From: Flagellimonas okinawensis
Lineage (GTDB): Bacteria > Bacteroidota > Bacteroidia > Flavobacteriales > Flavobacteriaceae
Direction of reading: 5' to 3'
Length of the DNA: 64,000 nucleotides
Assembly: GCF_029194005.1 (NCBI RefSeq)
Contig: NZ_JARFVA010000009.1
Span: forward strand, 1-64,000
This document shows positions 54,733-63,542 of the stretch, piece by piece. Under the pieces are notes generated by a model, which was given only the letters and a program-made list of their open reading frames with translations, was not told the DNA's origin and searched no databases. A program made the position numbers and the translations under genes. Every line of letters begins with the position of its first letter. Positions within the stretch are counted from its first letter, which is position 1.

Positions 54733-54797
54733 ATTTCAATTCATTTTAAGTATCTTGGGAAAAGAAAGAACAGTCTCCAAAATCCACTACCGACCTT

Positions 54798-55451
54798 ATG
54801 GCTCCCATGATGAAAAAGACCTTAATCCCAATTTTATTCCTTCTTACCAATCACATCTTCTCGCAAGAATTTGAGGGGAGGATAACCTACCGGAACTCCA
54901 TTGAAAAAACGGATGTAAGGAACTCATTCGATCTTCAAAATTTCTTGGCATTTATGGGTGACACCACCAATGTCATCACCAAAGGAGGGTCCTACAAAAA
55001 AATCACGAACGGTAATTTTAAACCATATGAACTATACAACTCTTCAAGTCCCATCTGTTATTATAAGGAGAGATTGGCATCCGACACCCTTTATTTTATA
55101 GACTATCGAAAATTCAATGACTTTGATTTTGAATATGAGATAGAAAGTGAATCGGACACCATCTTAGGTTATGTATGCGATAAATTGACAGTTACCGATA
55201 AAATAAATGGTTCGGTATTACTTTGTTATTTCGCACCGGATTTGAAACAGGACCCAAATAATTATAAAGACTACAGACAGGACAATATGAACAAGATCAT
55301 GGAGCTTACAAAAGCTGTTATTTTACGATATGTGTCCTTGAGCGGGGGAATGAAAATCGTTCAAGAAGCAGTTACCGTTGAAAGACTAAAAGTAGGGGAT
55401 AATGAATTTGAAATACCCAAAGATATGGTCCTGATTGAAAAAACACGATAA
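54798..55451 (+). CDS. Secreted protein of unknown function
   Basis: 217 residues with a Sec signal (MMKKTLIPILFLLTNHIFSQ; the true start may be the ATG at 54807 or 54810). The mature protein begins FEGRITYRNSIEK, a beta-strand opening seen in GLPGLI/DUF4412-type periplasmic proteins, and contains DTILGYVCDKLTVTDK, another feature of that group. Two cysteines in CYYKER and CYFAPD. Function is unknown. It belongs to the AT-rich island and is followed 162 bases later by a DoxX-like gene. Confidence 0.6.
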   Translation: MAPMMKKTLIPILFLLTNHIFSQEFEGRITYRNSIEKTDVRNSFDLQNFLAFMGDTTNVITKGGSYKKITNGNFKPYELYNSSSPICYYKERLASDTLYFIDYRKFNDFDFEYEIESESDTILGYVCDKLTVTDKINGSVLLCYFAPDLKQDPNNYKDYRQDNMNKIMELTKAVILRYVSLSGGMKIVQEAVTVERLKVGDNEFEIPKDMVLIEKTR

Positions 55452-55613
55452 CCAATAATCAACTGAATCAAATACCACAGCTTGGATACCTGTTTGGATT
55501 CCATGTTCCCACAATCTTATACTGCTCCATCTACATTGATGGTATTTGATTGGTCGTCAACAAATTTCCCGCTAAAAACTTATATGTTGTATAAAAATAG
55601 GCAGTAACGAACG

Positions 55614-56072
55614 ATGGCCCCATTCGTCGTAGAACAAATGGGAAGTATGGAAAAAATTGAAAAACTTAAAAATTATAGACTTCTGACACTATTGTACTGG
55701 TGTGCACGTATAGGAATGGGATTGGCCTTCATAGCATCCGGCGCAAGAAAATTACCAGGTATTAAATTCACCAATCTTCCCATCGAGAACCCTGTCGGAT
55801 TTTATTTTGAAGCTATGTATTCCACAGGCTTTTATTGGAATTTCATCGGATACTTTCAAATCTTATTAGGAGTTCTGATTTTCTTCAATCGATTTGTGGT
55901 CCTCTCAAGTTTACTCATGATGCCTATTGTCATAAATATCTTTTTGATATCCGTTTCCTTGAATATGAGAGGAACACCCATGATCACTTCCGCTATGGTC
56001 TTGGGCAACTTACTGTTGCTCTTATGGCACTTTAAAAATTATAGGACAATTTTTCTAAAACCGGTTCAATAA
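55614..56072 (+). CDS. DoxX-like membrane protein
   Basis: 152 residues with four hydrophobic helices. YWCARIGMGLAFIASGARKL and YSTGFYWNFIGYFQILLGVL fit the DoxX/DoxD pattern of small four-helix membrane proteins. There is no Cys pair, unlike the MauE-like protein at 44.5 kb. The start may also be the ATG at 55638 or 55647. Function of this subgroup is unknown. It ends the AT-rich island; the coupling-protein gene follows on the other strand. Confidence 0.65.
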   Translation: MAPFVVEQMGSMEKIEKLKNYRLLTLLYWCARIGMGLAFIASGARKLPGIKFTNLPIENPVGFYFEAMYSTGFYWNFIGYFQILLGVLIFFNRFVVLSSLLMMPIVINIFLISVSLNMRGTPMITSAMVLGNLLLLLWHFKNYRTIFLKPVQ

Positions 56073-56192
56073 AAATTTTCAAGACAAAACCATATCATGG
56101 AGTCCTTTAGAATCGGTTTCTATTCGGGTCAATCTCCCAACACCTGGTACAGGTTGGTTAAAATTCAAGGAAAAGCCCACATTTATAATGGA

Positions 56193-57782
56193 CTATGTCC
56201 TAAAAATGCTCCCAATATCATGGTGTATTTTCAAGTAATGCTGCTCCAACTCCGATTCTGAAATCTGCAACGCCCCGGGCAACCCTTTCGGGATATCGGG
56301 TCTCGCAAAGCGTACCTTACGGTCCTTACCATCCGCGAACACCACAAACTCCCCCTGCTTCAACCGAAAGAACACCTCGGCCCTGCGCTTGGACACCTCC
56401 TTCTCCCCTTCCGTGATCCTTCGCTCCATATTGAGTCCGGAACTCTTGCTCACACTGCGTGTAGGGATCTTGACCAACTCAAAAAATCGTTCATAGTATT
56501 TAGCGGTATCGGGGTCGTTCACCTTTCCGAAAAACTGATAGGATAGATTGGAAAGTATAGCCCTACTGGCCTTTTCCCCGTACATCATATCATTCTGTAT
56601 CTTGTCCTGAAGCACATATACACTAACGATATCATAACTTCTGAGTGTTGCCGGTATCCGGTGCATGTTCAACAGGCGCAAGGTAGAGGCCTCCTCCAAC
56701 AGCATGAAAGAGGGTTTCCTGTTGCGTTGGCTCATCTGTTTGGAAATCGTATGAATGATGGTGGCAATCACGGGAGACAACGAAGCATCCTTTTGGGGGT
56801 TGTTCACCAAGGCAATGACGGATGGTTTGTTTTCATTATTGAGATCCAAAGGAATCTCATCTCTGGAAAGGACCATGAATATCTTCCGGGTACTGATCTT
56901 TTTAAAACCGTTGGCCAAGGTACTGAGTACCCCGGCCGTCTGTCGATCCGAACCCATCCCACTTATGAAGGCATCGGCCATGGCACGGGAGGTCACATTT
57001 CCCCGCAAGAACTTGACCAGGCTCTTGGTGGTCAATTGCTGGTAAAGCGCCATCAAGTGCGGTAGGGTACAGTAATCAGGGTAATCCTTTTTCAATCTCC
57101 ATATCAATCCACTGATCAGGCCCTCGGCGGCATCCTTGAAGAACCGTGAAGTACTGTTTTGATCAGAGTCCCGTTGTTCCATGAGGTTCTCCAATAGTAC
57201 CCTTGATATCTCATGTACACTTTCCTCATCAGGCAAATAGCGCGGTGCTATGGGATTTACCCGATTGTGTATCGGGCCGAAGGACACGATCTTAAAGGGT
57301 ACGCTTTTATCTTTCCATAAGGGATAGGCCATTTCCGTAATTTCAAAATCCTTGTAATCATGTATGACACCGGTGAAACGCTCCTTTTCAAAATGCTTCA
57401 GGAAATTATAGATGATACTTTCGGTCTTTCCGCTTCCGGCAGAGGCCATCACGGAGACTCCCCTTCGAATGTTCCCCAATACCAATGGCCTTCCCCGGAC
57501 TTTCATGGTAACTTCGAAGACCTTGGAGGGTTTCCGGTCCTCTTTATAAAAATCCACTAGTCCATAGATTATCGCATGTACAAAGACCATGGGCAACCAA
57601 TAGTGCAAAGATGTCGGCAAAAGATCATTCCATTGCCCTGTCCATACCGTAATCGCAGCCCATATGACAATGCCCATTACCCCGATCATAAGCCCATGTC
57701 TATGATACCTGTTCACTATAAAAGACATCACTGACCATAACAACAGGCCAACCACGATCTCCATCCAACCGAATTGTTCCAT
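56193..57782 (-). CDS. Type IV coupling protein (TraG/VirD4-like, MobC-type)
   Basis: 529 residues. Three hydrophobic segments at the N-terminus (about 8-75) anchor it in the inner membrane. Walker A ASAGSGKT (113-120) is followed by VIHDYKDFEITEMAY, the Walker B region FMLLEEASTLRLLNM, and the VSVYVLQDKIQNDMMYG motif of T4CP ATPases. It passes the relaxase-bound DNA strand to the transfer channel built by the tra genes 20 kb away. It begins 9 bases after the relaxase gene. All ATPase motifs are intact. Confidence 0.9.
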   Translation of the reverse strand: MEQFGWMEIVVGLLLWSVMSFIVNRYHRHGLMIGVMGIVIWAAITVWTGQWNDLLPTSLHYWLPMVFVHAIIYGLVDFYKEDRKPSKVFEVTMKVRGRPLVLGNIRRGVSVMASAGSGKTESIIYNFLKHFEKERFTGVIHDYKDFEITEMAYPLWKDKSVPFKIVSFGPIHNRVNPIAPRYLPDEESVHEISRVLLENLMEQRDSDQNSTSRFFKDAAEGLISGLIWRLKKDYPDYCTLPHLMALYQQLTTKSLVKFLRGNVTSRAMADAFISGMGSDRQTAGVLSTLANGFKKISTRKIFMVLSRDEIPLDLNNENKPSVIALVNNPQKDASLSPVIATIIHTISKQMSQRNRKPSFMLLEEASTLRLLNMHRIPATLRSYDIVSVYVLQDKIQNDMMYGEKASRAILSNLSYQFFGKVNDPDTAKYYERFFELVKIPTRSVSKSSGLNMERRITEGEKEVSKRRAEVFFRLKQGEFVVFADGKDRKVRFARPDIPKGLPGALQISESELEQHYLKIHHDIGSIFRT

Positions 57783-57791
57783 ATCCTTCGC

Positions 57792-58811
57792 TTATATTCC
57801 GATAGTACTTGATTCCATTGCTTTTCCAATGCCCTTTTTCAGCTTCATCATAGCTTTATAGGCCAATTGTGCCTTGTTGGTAGGGATGCTCGGCACCTTC
57901 ACTCCCGCCCTGAACAAGAGTTGTTTGGCAGCTTGTTTTTCGTTGGCGGGCAACCCCAACAGTGTTGCAAAGAATAGCTTGGGGTTCTTGTCCAACAGGT
58001 TGCGGGCGTGATAGGTCTCCACAAAGTTCCTGCGGTAGCCGAACTGCCCATCGAAGGTCTTTTCCGCGGCCCTATAGAATTTGTCCCTGTCAAAACCCTG
58101 CTTCACCCTTTCACCATTGAGGATGGTTTCCGAAGTGCGGAACTTGGAACCTGGGGACAGACTATGGGAGTTGGTCACGTCCTTGCGACTCACAATGATA
58201 TGTATATGGTTCTGGTGGCCGTCCTTTTTCATTCCGGGAACGATACGTTTGCCGTTCTGTTTGTGGGGGGCCTCCCTTTCCAAAGCATCTATCCTTTCTT
58301 TAAGCTTTCCGATATTCCCTTCTGACCTTCCTTGCCGGACCGCCCTTATCCGATGTTGCAGTTCCAAAATCCTACTGGCAAAGGGTTGGTTTTCCTTTAC
58401 CGCACTATCCTTATCCGAATAGGTTCGTTCCCTTTCCAGTTTAGCAAAATATAGTACATCCCTTACCGTGATTTCTTTATCTCGATAGAAAGAAGCTGCA
58501 TAGGTTTTCATCAGTTCGCGTACATACCTCTTCATTTTTTCCGGGTCGTTCCCAATATGTTTGAGCTCTGCTTGGGAGGGACTGACCACGATGGAATAGA
58601 ACTTGGGGTCCCGTTTGGAGAGTTTGGAAGTATTGGCATCGATCTCGGTAATGACCCGTTGTGCATCGATATCATTTTCTGTTTGGCTAAAAAACAGCTC
58701 CTGTTCCTGTGTTGCACTGCCTTCATTTTCCTTTTCCAGATAATTGACAAAGTCACGGGCACTGCCCTTATAAGTGCTTCCTAACTTTTGAGGGGTAATG
58801 GAGATGTACAT
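57792..58811 (-). CDS. Relaxase (MobB-like, DUF5712 type)
   Basis: 339 residues from ATG 58811 (MYISITPQKLGS); the extra 42 codons of the longer frame are not homologous-looking. The family opening is followed by a long helical region and the metal-binding HxxHxH site GHQNHIHIIVSRKD with His199, His202 and His204. The C-terminal part is basic. Such relaxases nick oriT and attach to the DNA end. It is transcribed with the coupling protein. A RHH accessory protein (MobA type) usually found upstream is not visible; two hairpins in the upstream DNA suit oriT. Confidence 0.87.
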   Translation of the reverse strand: MYISITPQKLGSTYKGSARDFVNYLEKENEGSATQEQELFFSQTENDIDAQRVITEIDANTSKLSKRDPKFYSIVVSPSQAELKHIGNDPEKMKRYVRELMKTYAASFYRDKEITVRDVLYFAKLERERTYSDKDSAVKENQPFASRILELQHRIRAVRQGRSEGNIGKLKERIDALEREAPHKQNGKRIVPGMKKDGHQNHIHIIVSRKDVTNSHSLSPGSKFRTSETILNGERVKQGFDRDKFYRAAEKTFDGQFGYRRNFVETYHARNLLDKNPKLFFATLLGLPANEKQAAKQLLFRAGVKVPSIPTNKAQLAYKAMMKLKKGIGKAMESSTIGI

Positions 58812-58908
58812 GGCCAAAGGTTTTAAAGTTCGGGTCGGCTTGGTTAAAGGGCCCACGCGCATTTTAGCGCTTAACACATAGATGACATGATTCTTGGCAA
58901 CCCAATAC

Positions 58909-59036
58909 ACCGGGAAAACCCGGTTCATGCAGGGCAATCCTTATCGGTTGTACTGCAGGGGCAGACCATCAATTGCTCTTTCCTTTCGTCGATCAAGAAC
59001 AAAAAGGAATCGAACCACAGACATTCAAAGAATGTC
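58909..59036. other. Candidate oriT region with two hairpins
   Basis: Two perfect short palindromes lie upstream of the relaxase: ACCGGG-AAAA-CCCGGT at 58909-58924 and GACATTC-AAA-GAATGTC at 59020-59036. Relaxase nick sites commonly lie beside such repeats next to the relaxase gene. No nick sequence is recognised. The rest of 58812-59310 shows no gene. Confidence 0.35.
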
Positions 59037-59310
59037 GTATTTCGTCAAAAAATCAAATCGGATAGCACGGCATTAAGGAAAGTCAAATCAAATCTTACCG
59101 TACTTTTCTTGACAATGTTCAAGAACTTAAAGATATGAATTATAGTGCATTGCACCTAAAAAAAACATCATAATGATTGGTTCGTATTAGATTAGATTCA
59201 TAACCCTTTAGCGGTAAACATCCTAGGGCACAACACAACGGAATCGTTATCAATGACCTGATAAGTTCCTTAGACTTTGCGTCGGGCATGCTTTTGATCC
59301 CAAAAGCTAA

Positions 59311-59771
59311 AATCCGGTCGAAGGAACATTCGGGACTTACCACCCCTATTCACTGGATAGGTTTACCACTCCAAAACCCTTCGAAAAACTTAAAAGCGCA
59401 TGGATCGATTGTTTGGGAAAGGTGACCAAAGTGAAGCTCGGAAAAAGAACTGGCTAGATCCATTTGGAGGAAGGGAAAGCTGACCAAGAACAAAAATAGT
59501 TTTTCCTATCGGCCAATACGGAAGGGATCCCATTGGATATCGTATTTTTGAATGACCCGTTAAAGTCACCCATGGTGATCAGACCGGTTATGACATGGCC
59601 TTCCATGCTGCGATTGGATGCAGTGTGGATGCGACCATAAAGGTTCCCGAGGCTAAGCAGGTCGATACGGGAGGAACTGTTACCCTAAAAAAAGGGAAGA
59701 CCATTCAAGTGAACCCCATCGGATCGGACACAGACCATCCGAAACAACATATAGATTCAGAAAAAAAATGA
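59311..59771 (+). pseudogene. Decayed C-terminal part of an unidentified gene overlapping the sulfatase start
   Basis: Read in frame from 59311 (after an in-frame TAA), the translation is protein-like: GTYHPYSLDRFTTPKPFEKL, then TAG at 59455, then LEEGKADQEQK, TAG at 59497, then FFLSANTEGIPLDIVFLNDP. A frameshift near 59565 leads to HGDQTGYDMAFHAAIGCSVD and VTLKKGKTIQVNP, ending with TGA at 59769-59771. That TGA overlaps the ATG of the sulfatase (ATGA), the usual form of translational coupling, so this was probably the upstream gene of the sulfatase operon. Two stops and one frameshift show decay. No family could be named. Confidence 0.6.
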
Positions 59772-61390
59772 ATAAGCTTTTTTTTAACCTTCTACTGTGC
59801 TGCGCATTGATCTCTTGTAAACGTAGTAACGAAGCAACAGAAGGAATTACCGATCAAGAGACCCAAAGGCCCAACATTGTTTTTATCATCAGTGATGACC
59901 ATGCCTACCAGGCCATCAGTGCTTACGGTGGGAGGTTGGCAGAAGTTGCACCGACCCCCAACATCGACAGGATAGCCAAGGACGGAATGCTCTTCGAGCG
60001 TTGTCTGGTGACCAATTCCATATGTGGGCCATCAAGGGCGGCCATACTAACGGGCAAGTACAGCCACTTAAATGGTTTTATAGATAATACCATAGGTTCC
60101 AAATTCAATTTTGACCAACAGACCTTCGGCGAATTGCTGCAACAAGCAGGATACAGGACAGGAGTATTGGGGAAACTGCATTTGGGTGATAAGCCTACAA
60201 AAGGTTTTGATTATATAGATATCCTGCCGGGTCAAGGTTCCTATTACAATCCGACTTTTATAAATGAAGAAGGCGAGTACCGAATGGAAGGTTATACCAC
60301 GGACATCATTACCGATAAAGCGATTCAATGGATGGGTTCCGTACGATCCAAAGTGCAACCCTTTATGCTGTTCTTGGGCCATAAATCCCCCCATAGACCT
60401 TGGCAGCCCGGTCCAAATGAACTGGGTATGTACGAGAACCTGGAGATTCCCGAGCCAGAATCACTTTTCGACGATTATTCAGGTGGGCGCGAAATCGCGG
60501 GCATGAACTATATGTCCATTTCCGATGCCATGAGAATGGCCCAAGACCTTAAGGTCACAGATAGACCACAGAATGGGTTTACCGATCGACAACAACGGAT
60601 GTGGGACTCCATATATCGCCCAATAAACGAAAAGTTCAATAAGGAAAAACCGACAGGAGATGACCTCACCCGATACAAATACCAACGCTACATGAGGGAT
60701 TATTTGGCCAGTGTTGCTGGTGTGGACAAAGGAGTGGGTAAAGTTTTGGATTTCCTACAGGAGGCCGGACTGGACAAGAACACCATAGTGATCTATACCT
60801 CCGATCAAGGATTCTACCTGGGGGAACATGGTTGGTTCGATAAGCGATGGATGTACAAAGAGTCCTTGAGGACCCCACTATTGGTCAAATGGCCGGGCAA
60901 GGTAAAACCTGGTTCAATCAATACCGACCTGGTCTCCAATCTCGATTTTGCAGAAACGTTCCTCGATATTGCCCAGAGCGATATCCCCAATGATATGCAA
61001 GGTAAAAGCTTGGTTCCCCTTTTGGAGGGCCGGACGCCGAAAGATTGGAGAAACTCCCATTATTACCATTATTACGAACATCCCTCCGAACACGATGTAA
61101 GGAGACATTACGGCATTACCACGGACCGATACAAGCTCATCCATTTCTATTATGACCTTGATAAATGGGAACTATACGATCTACGGGACGATCCAAATGA
61201 AATGCACAATATTTATGATAAGCCCGAATATGCCGATATCCAAGCAAAACTGCACGATGATTTGGAAGTACTGAGGGCCAACTACAAGGACAATGATTCC
61301 CTAAACCAAAAATTCATCCATGAGTATAACGAAAAAGTAAGGAACAACCCATTGATTGAATACTGGAAACCATCAACAAAGGAAATGTAG
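59768..61390 (+). CDS. Exported sulfatase (family S1, Cys-type)
   Basis: 540 residues, probable lipoprotein (signal with LISCKRS at 15-20). Sulfatase core: RPNIVFIISDDHAYQAISAY with the metal-binding Asp pair, the formylglycine site C86-G-P-S-R90 in NSICGPSRAAILTG, GKLHLGD, HKSPHRPW, and YTSDQGFYLGEHGW with the remaining metal ligands. The Cys must be converted to formylglycine for activity, and a formylglycine-generating-enzyme-like gene follows 46 bases on. Substrate, probably a sulfated algal or host sugar, is not readable. The start overlaps the end of a decayed gene. Confidence 0.93.
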   Translation: MNKLFFNLLLCCALISCKRSNEATEGITDQETQRPNIVFIISDDHAYQAISAYGGRLAEVAPTPNIDRIAKDGMLFERCLVTNSICGPSRAAILTGKYSHLNGFIDNTIGSKFNFDQQTFGELLQQAGYRTGVLGKLHLGDKPTKGFDYIDILPGQGSYYNPTFINEEGEYRMEGYTTDIITDKAIQWMGSVRSKVQPFMLFLGHKSPHRPWQPGPNELGMYENLEIPEPESLFDDYSGGREIAGMNYMSISDAMRMAQDLKVTDRPQNGFTDRQQRMWDSIYRPINEKFNKEKPTGDDLTRYKYQRYMRDYLASVAGVDKGVGKVLDFLQEAGLDKNTIVIYTSDQGFYLGEHGWFDKRWMYKESLRTPLLVKWPGKVKPGSINTDLVSNLDFAETFLDIAQSDIPNDMQGKSLVPLLEGRTPKDWRNSHYYHYYEHPSEHDVRRHYGITTDRYKLIHFYYDLDKWELYDLRDDPNEMHNIYDKPEYADIQAKLHDDLEVLRANYKDNDSLNQKFIHEYNEKVRNNPLIEYWKPSTKEM

Positions 61391-61436
61391 TAGCTGCAGC
61401 AAGAAAGATAACTAAAGAAGGACAATTGACATTGAT

Positions 61437-62528
61437 ATGGATTTTACATTAAAACCAATATACATCTATTGCACTGCATTAGTGATGGTGATGCTAGGTT
61501 GCAGATCCAATACAAGGAAGGACAACAGAGAATCGGAACAGACGAGATTGACACCAATAAGTCAAAAAGCCCCTTTTGAGGCACCGTATGATATGGTATG
61601 GATTCCTGGAGGGGAATTTGTACAAGGAGCTGTACCTAATGATAATATGGCCATGGCTCATGAAAAACCACCTCATCCCGTTAAGGTGGATGGCTTCTTT
61701 ATGGATGTGCATGAGGTGACCAATGCCCAATTCGGTAAATTTGTGGAGGAGACCGGTTATGTAACGGTGGCAGAACGGGAAATCGATTGGGAGGAAATGA
61801 AGAAACAGTTGCCACAAGGAACTCCTAAACCCCACGATTCTATCCTAAAACCAGGATCGTTGGTATTCAAAAAAACTAAAACAAGTGTTCCCAACCTATT
61901 TGATTATTCCCAATGGTGGGAATGGAAGATCGGTGCGGATTGGAAACATCCCAATGGACCAGGCACCAATATAAAGGGCAAAGAAAACCATCCTGTTGTC
62001 CATATAGCTTTCGAGGACGCAATTGCCTATTGTGATTGGGCAGGACGTAGTCTACCCACTGAAGCTGAATGGGAATATGCCGCTAGGTCCGGCAAATCGG
62101 GTGCTAAATTCTTTTGGGGGGATGATATTACGGAACTAAAGAACCATGCCAACTCTTGGGAAGGGGAGTTCCCGGCAGAAAACACCAAAATGGATGGATA
62201 TGAACGAAGGGCTCCGGTCATGAGCTATCCAAAAAATGATTTTGGACTCTATGACATGGCAGGGAATGTCTGGGAATGGACAAGTGATTGGTACAATACC
62301 AATTATTATCGACAACTTGCATCAGGAAACGAAGTTTCCTTAAATCCACCGGGAGCAGAAAGTGCCTTTAATCCCAACAACCCCTATGCTGAGGAAAAAG
62401 TAATCAAAGGAGGCTCCTTTTTGTGCAGTGCCTCCTATTGTGCGAGTTATCGGATTTCAGCTCGTATGGCAACAAGTCCCGATTCTGGTCAGGAGCATTT
62501 AGGTTTTAGGACTGTTTTGAGGCCATAA
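61437..62528 (+). CDS. Exported formylglycine-generating-enzyme-like lipoprotein (SUMF1 family)
   Basis: 363 residues. The N-terminus (hydrophobic core, VMVMLGC at the end) is a lipoprotein signal. The FGE-sulfatase domain starts MVWIPGGEFVQGA near 53 and shows FFMDVHEVTNAQFGKFVEET, AGRSLPTEAEWEYAAR, YDMAGNVWEWTSDW and KGGSFLC-SASYC. The two Cys (330 and 335) have the five-residue spacing of the active pair of SUMF1. So it should be an active formylglycine enzyme, made as an exported protein next to its likely target, the sulfatase. Members lacking these Cys have other roles; this one keeps them. Confidence 0.88.
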   Translation: MDFTLKPIYIYCTALVMVMLGCRSNTRKDNRESEQTRLTPISQKAPFEAPYDMVWIPGGEFVQGAVPNDNMAMAHEKPPHPVKVDGFFMDVHEVTNAQFGKFVEETGYVTVAEREIDWEEMKKQLPQGTPKPHDSILKPGSLVFKKTKTSVPNLFDYSQWWEWKIGADWKHPNGPGTNIKGKENHPVVHIAFEDAIAYCDWAGRSLPTEAEWEYAARSGKSGAKFFWGDDITELKNHANSWEGEFPAENTKMDGYERRAPVMSYPKNDFGLYDMAGNVWEWTSDWYNTNYYRQLASGNEVSLNPPGAESAFNPNNPYAEEKVIKGGSFLCSASYCASYRISARMATSPDSGQEHLGFRTVLRP

Positions 62529-62689
62529 TTCAGTTGGTTCTCTATTATCATTCCATGTACCACTAGAATACCTGGGATACCAGTTTGGATTTCTCTCGTT
62601 ACTTTTTCACTTTGCTATGGTCTGTATCCTTAACCCTTGTGTAGCCTTCCCCCTTTTAGGACATCGCTAAATTCATAAAATTATCATTA

Positions 62690-62701
62690 TGACCTCCTCC
62701 C
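62690..62701. repeat. Left inverted repeat of the IS3 element
   Basis: TGACCTCCTCCC, matching the right end exactly over 12 bases; preceded by the ATTA target duplication. Confidence 0.9.
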
Positions 62702-62705
62702 AAAA

Positions 62706-63542
62706 TTAGGTACCGGTGATAACTAGAGAATCCGGGCCGTTTTCATTCATTTCAATGTACTCGTTGGGAGACATGTCTCCCAACGAGCTGTGCGGTCTAT
62801 AGTTGTTATAGTCCTCTTTCCAAATATCGAACTTTTCCTGGGCATCCTCCAAAGAGAAGAACCAATTGGCGTTCAGGCACTCGTCCCTGAACGAACCGTT
62901 GAAGCTCTCGATGAACGGGTTATCGGTGGGCTTTCCTGGCCTCGAGAAGTCCAGTTCGACCTTGTTTTCATAGGCCCATTTGTCCAATACCTTGCTGATG
63001 AACTCACTTCCATTATCCACTTTGACACGGGTTGGCAGCACTTCGTTCCCAAAAGTAATGGCTTCCATTACCTGTACGACATCACTTCCTTTGAGAGACT
63101 TTCCTGCATGGATGGCCAAACACCTGCGACTATAGTTATCCACTACAGTCAAAGCCCTGAAACGGCTCCCGTTGTACAACTGGTCCGAGACAAAATCCAT
63201 GCTCCAACATTCGTTCAAACTGGAGGCGTTCCCCTCTGCGGGTTGTCTGTGTGCGGCGGAACGGTTCCGTTTGGGCCGCTTGCTCCTCAGGTTCAGCCCT
63301 TCCTCACAATAGACCCTGTACATGCGTTTGTGGTTGTCCATGAAACCCTCCCGTCTCAAAAGAATATGGATACGCCAGAACCCGTAGCGTACCCTGACAG
63401 CGGCAATCTCGTTCATTCTCATGCGCAACAGTTCATCGCTACGGCCCTTGGCCCTGTAATAGAAAACACTCTTGTGCAGCAATACGAGCTTGCAGCAACG
63501 CTGGATGGAAATATTGTACTCCATCCTTATATTATCGACCAT
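62706..63542 (-). CDS. IS3-family transposase OrfB (DDE integrase core)
   Basis: 278 residues. N-terminal HTH_21 part (RMNEIAAVRVRYGFWRIHIL) and rve core with the catalytic triad in MDFVSD, VDNGSEF and FIESFNGSFRDECL, then YNNYRPHSSLGDMSPNEY. The triad is intact. Its own ATG at 63542 lies inside the end of orfA (ATGGTCGATAA), so it may be started by re-initiation. OrfB is in the +1 phase relative to OrfA, which argues against the -1 slippage used by most IS3 members. Confidence 0.95.
   Translation of the reverse strand: MVDNIRMEYNISIQRCCKLVLLHKSVFYYRAKGRSDELLRMRMNEIAAVRVRYGFWRIHILLRREGFMDNHKRMYRVYCEEGLNLRSKRPKRNRSAAHRQPAEGNASSLNECWSMDFVSDQLYNGSRFRALTVVDNYSRRCLAIHAGKSLKGSDVVQVMEAITFGNEVLPTRVKVDNGSEFISKVLDKWAYENKVELDFSRPGKPTDNPFIESFNGSFRDECLNANWFFSLEDAQEKFDIWKEDYNNYRPHSSLGDMSPNEYIEMNENGPDSLVITGT

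Noticed and set aside
59140..59343. A 67-codon minus-strand frame between relaxase and sulfatase
   Set aside because: No domain, no signal, and it overlaps the better supported decayed plus-strand gene.
55484..62591. Near-identical 17-mers GGATACC(T/A)GTTTGGATT at 55484-55500 and 62575-62591 as possible att sites around the mob and sulfatase genes
   Set aside because: A 16-of-17 match between two places in 64 kb is expected a few times by chance, and no integrase or longer repeat supports it.
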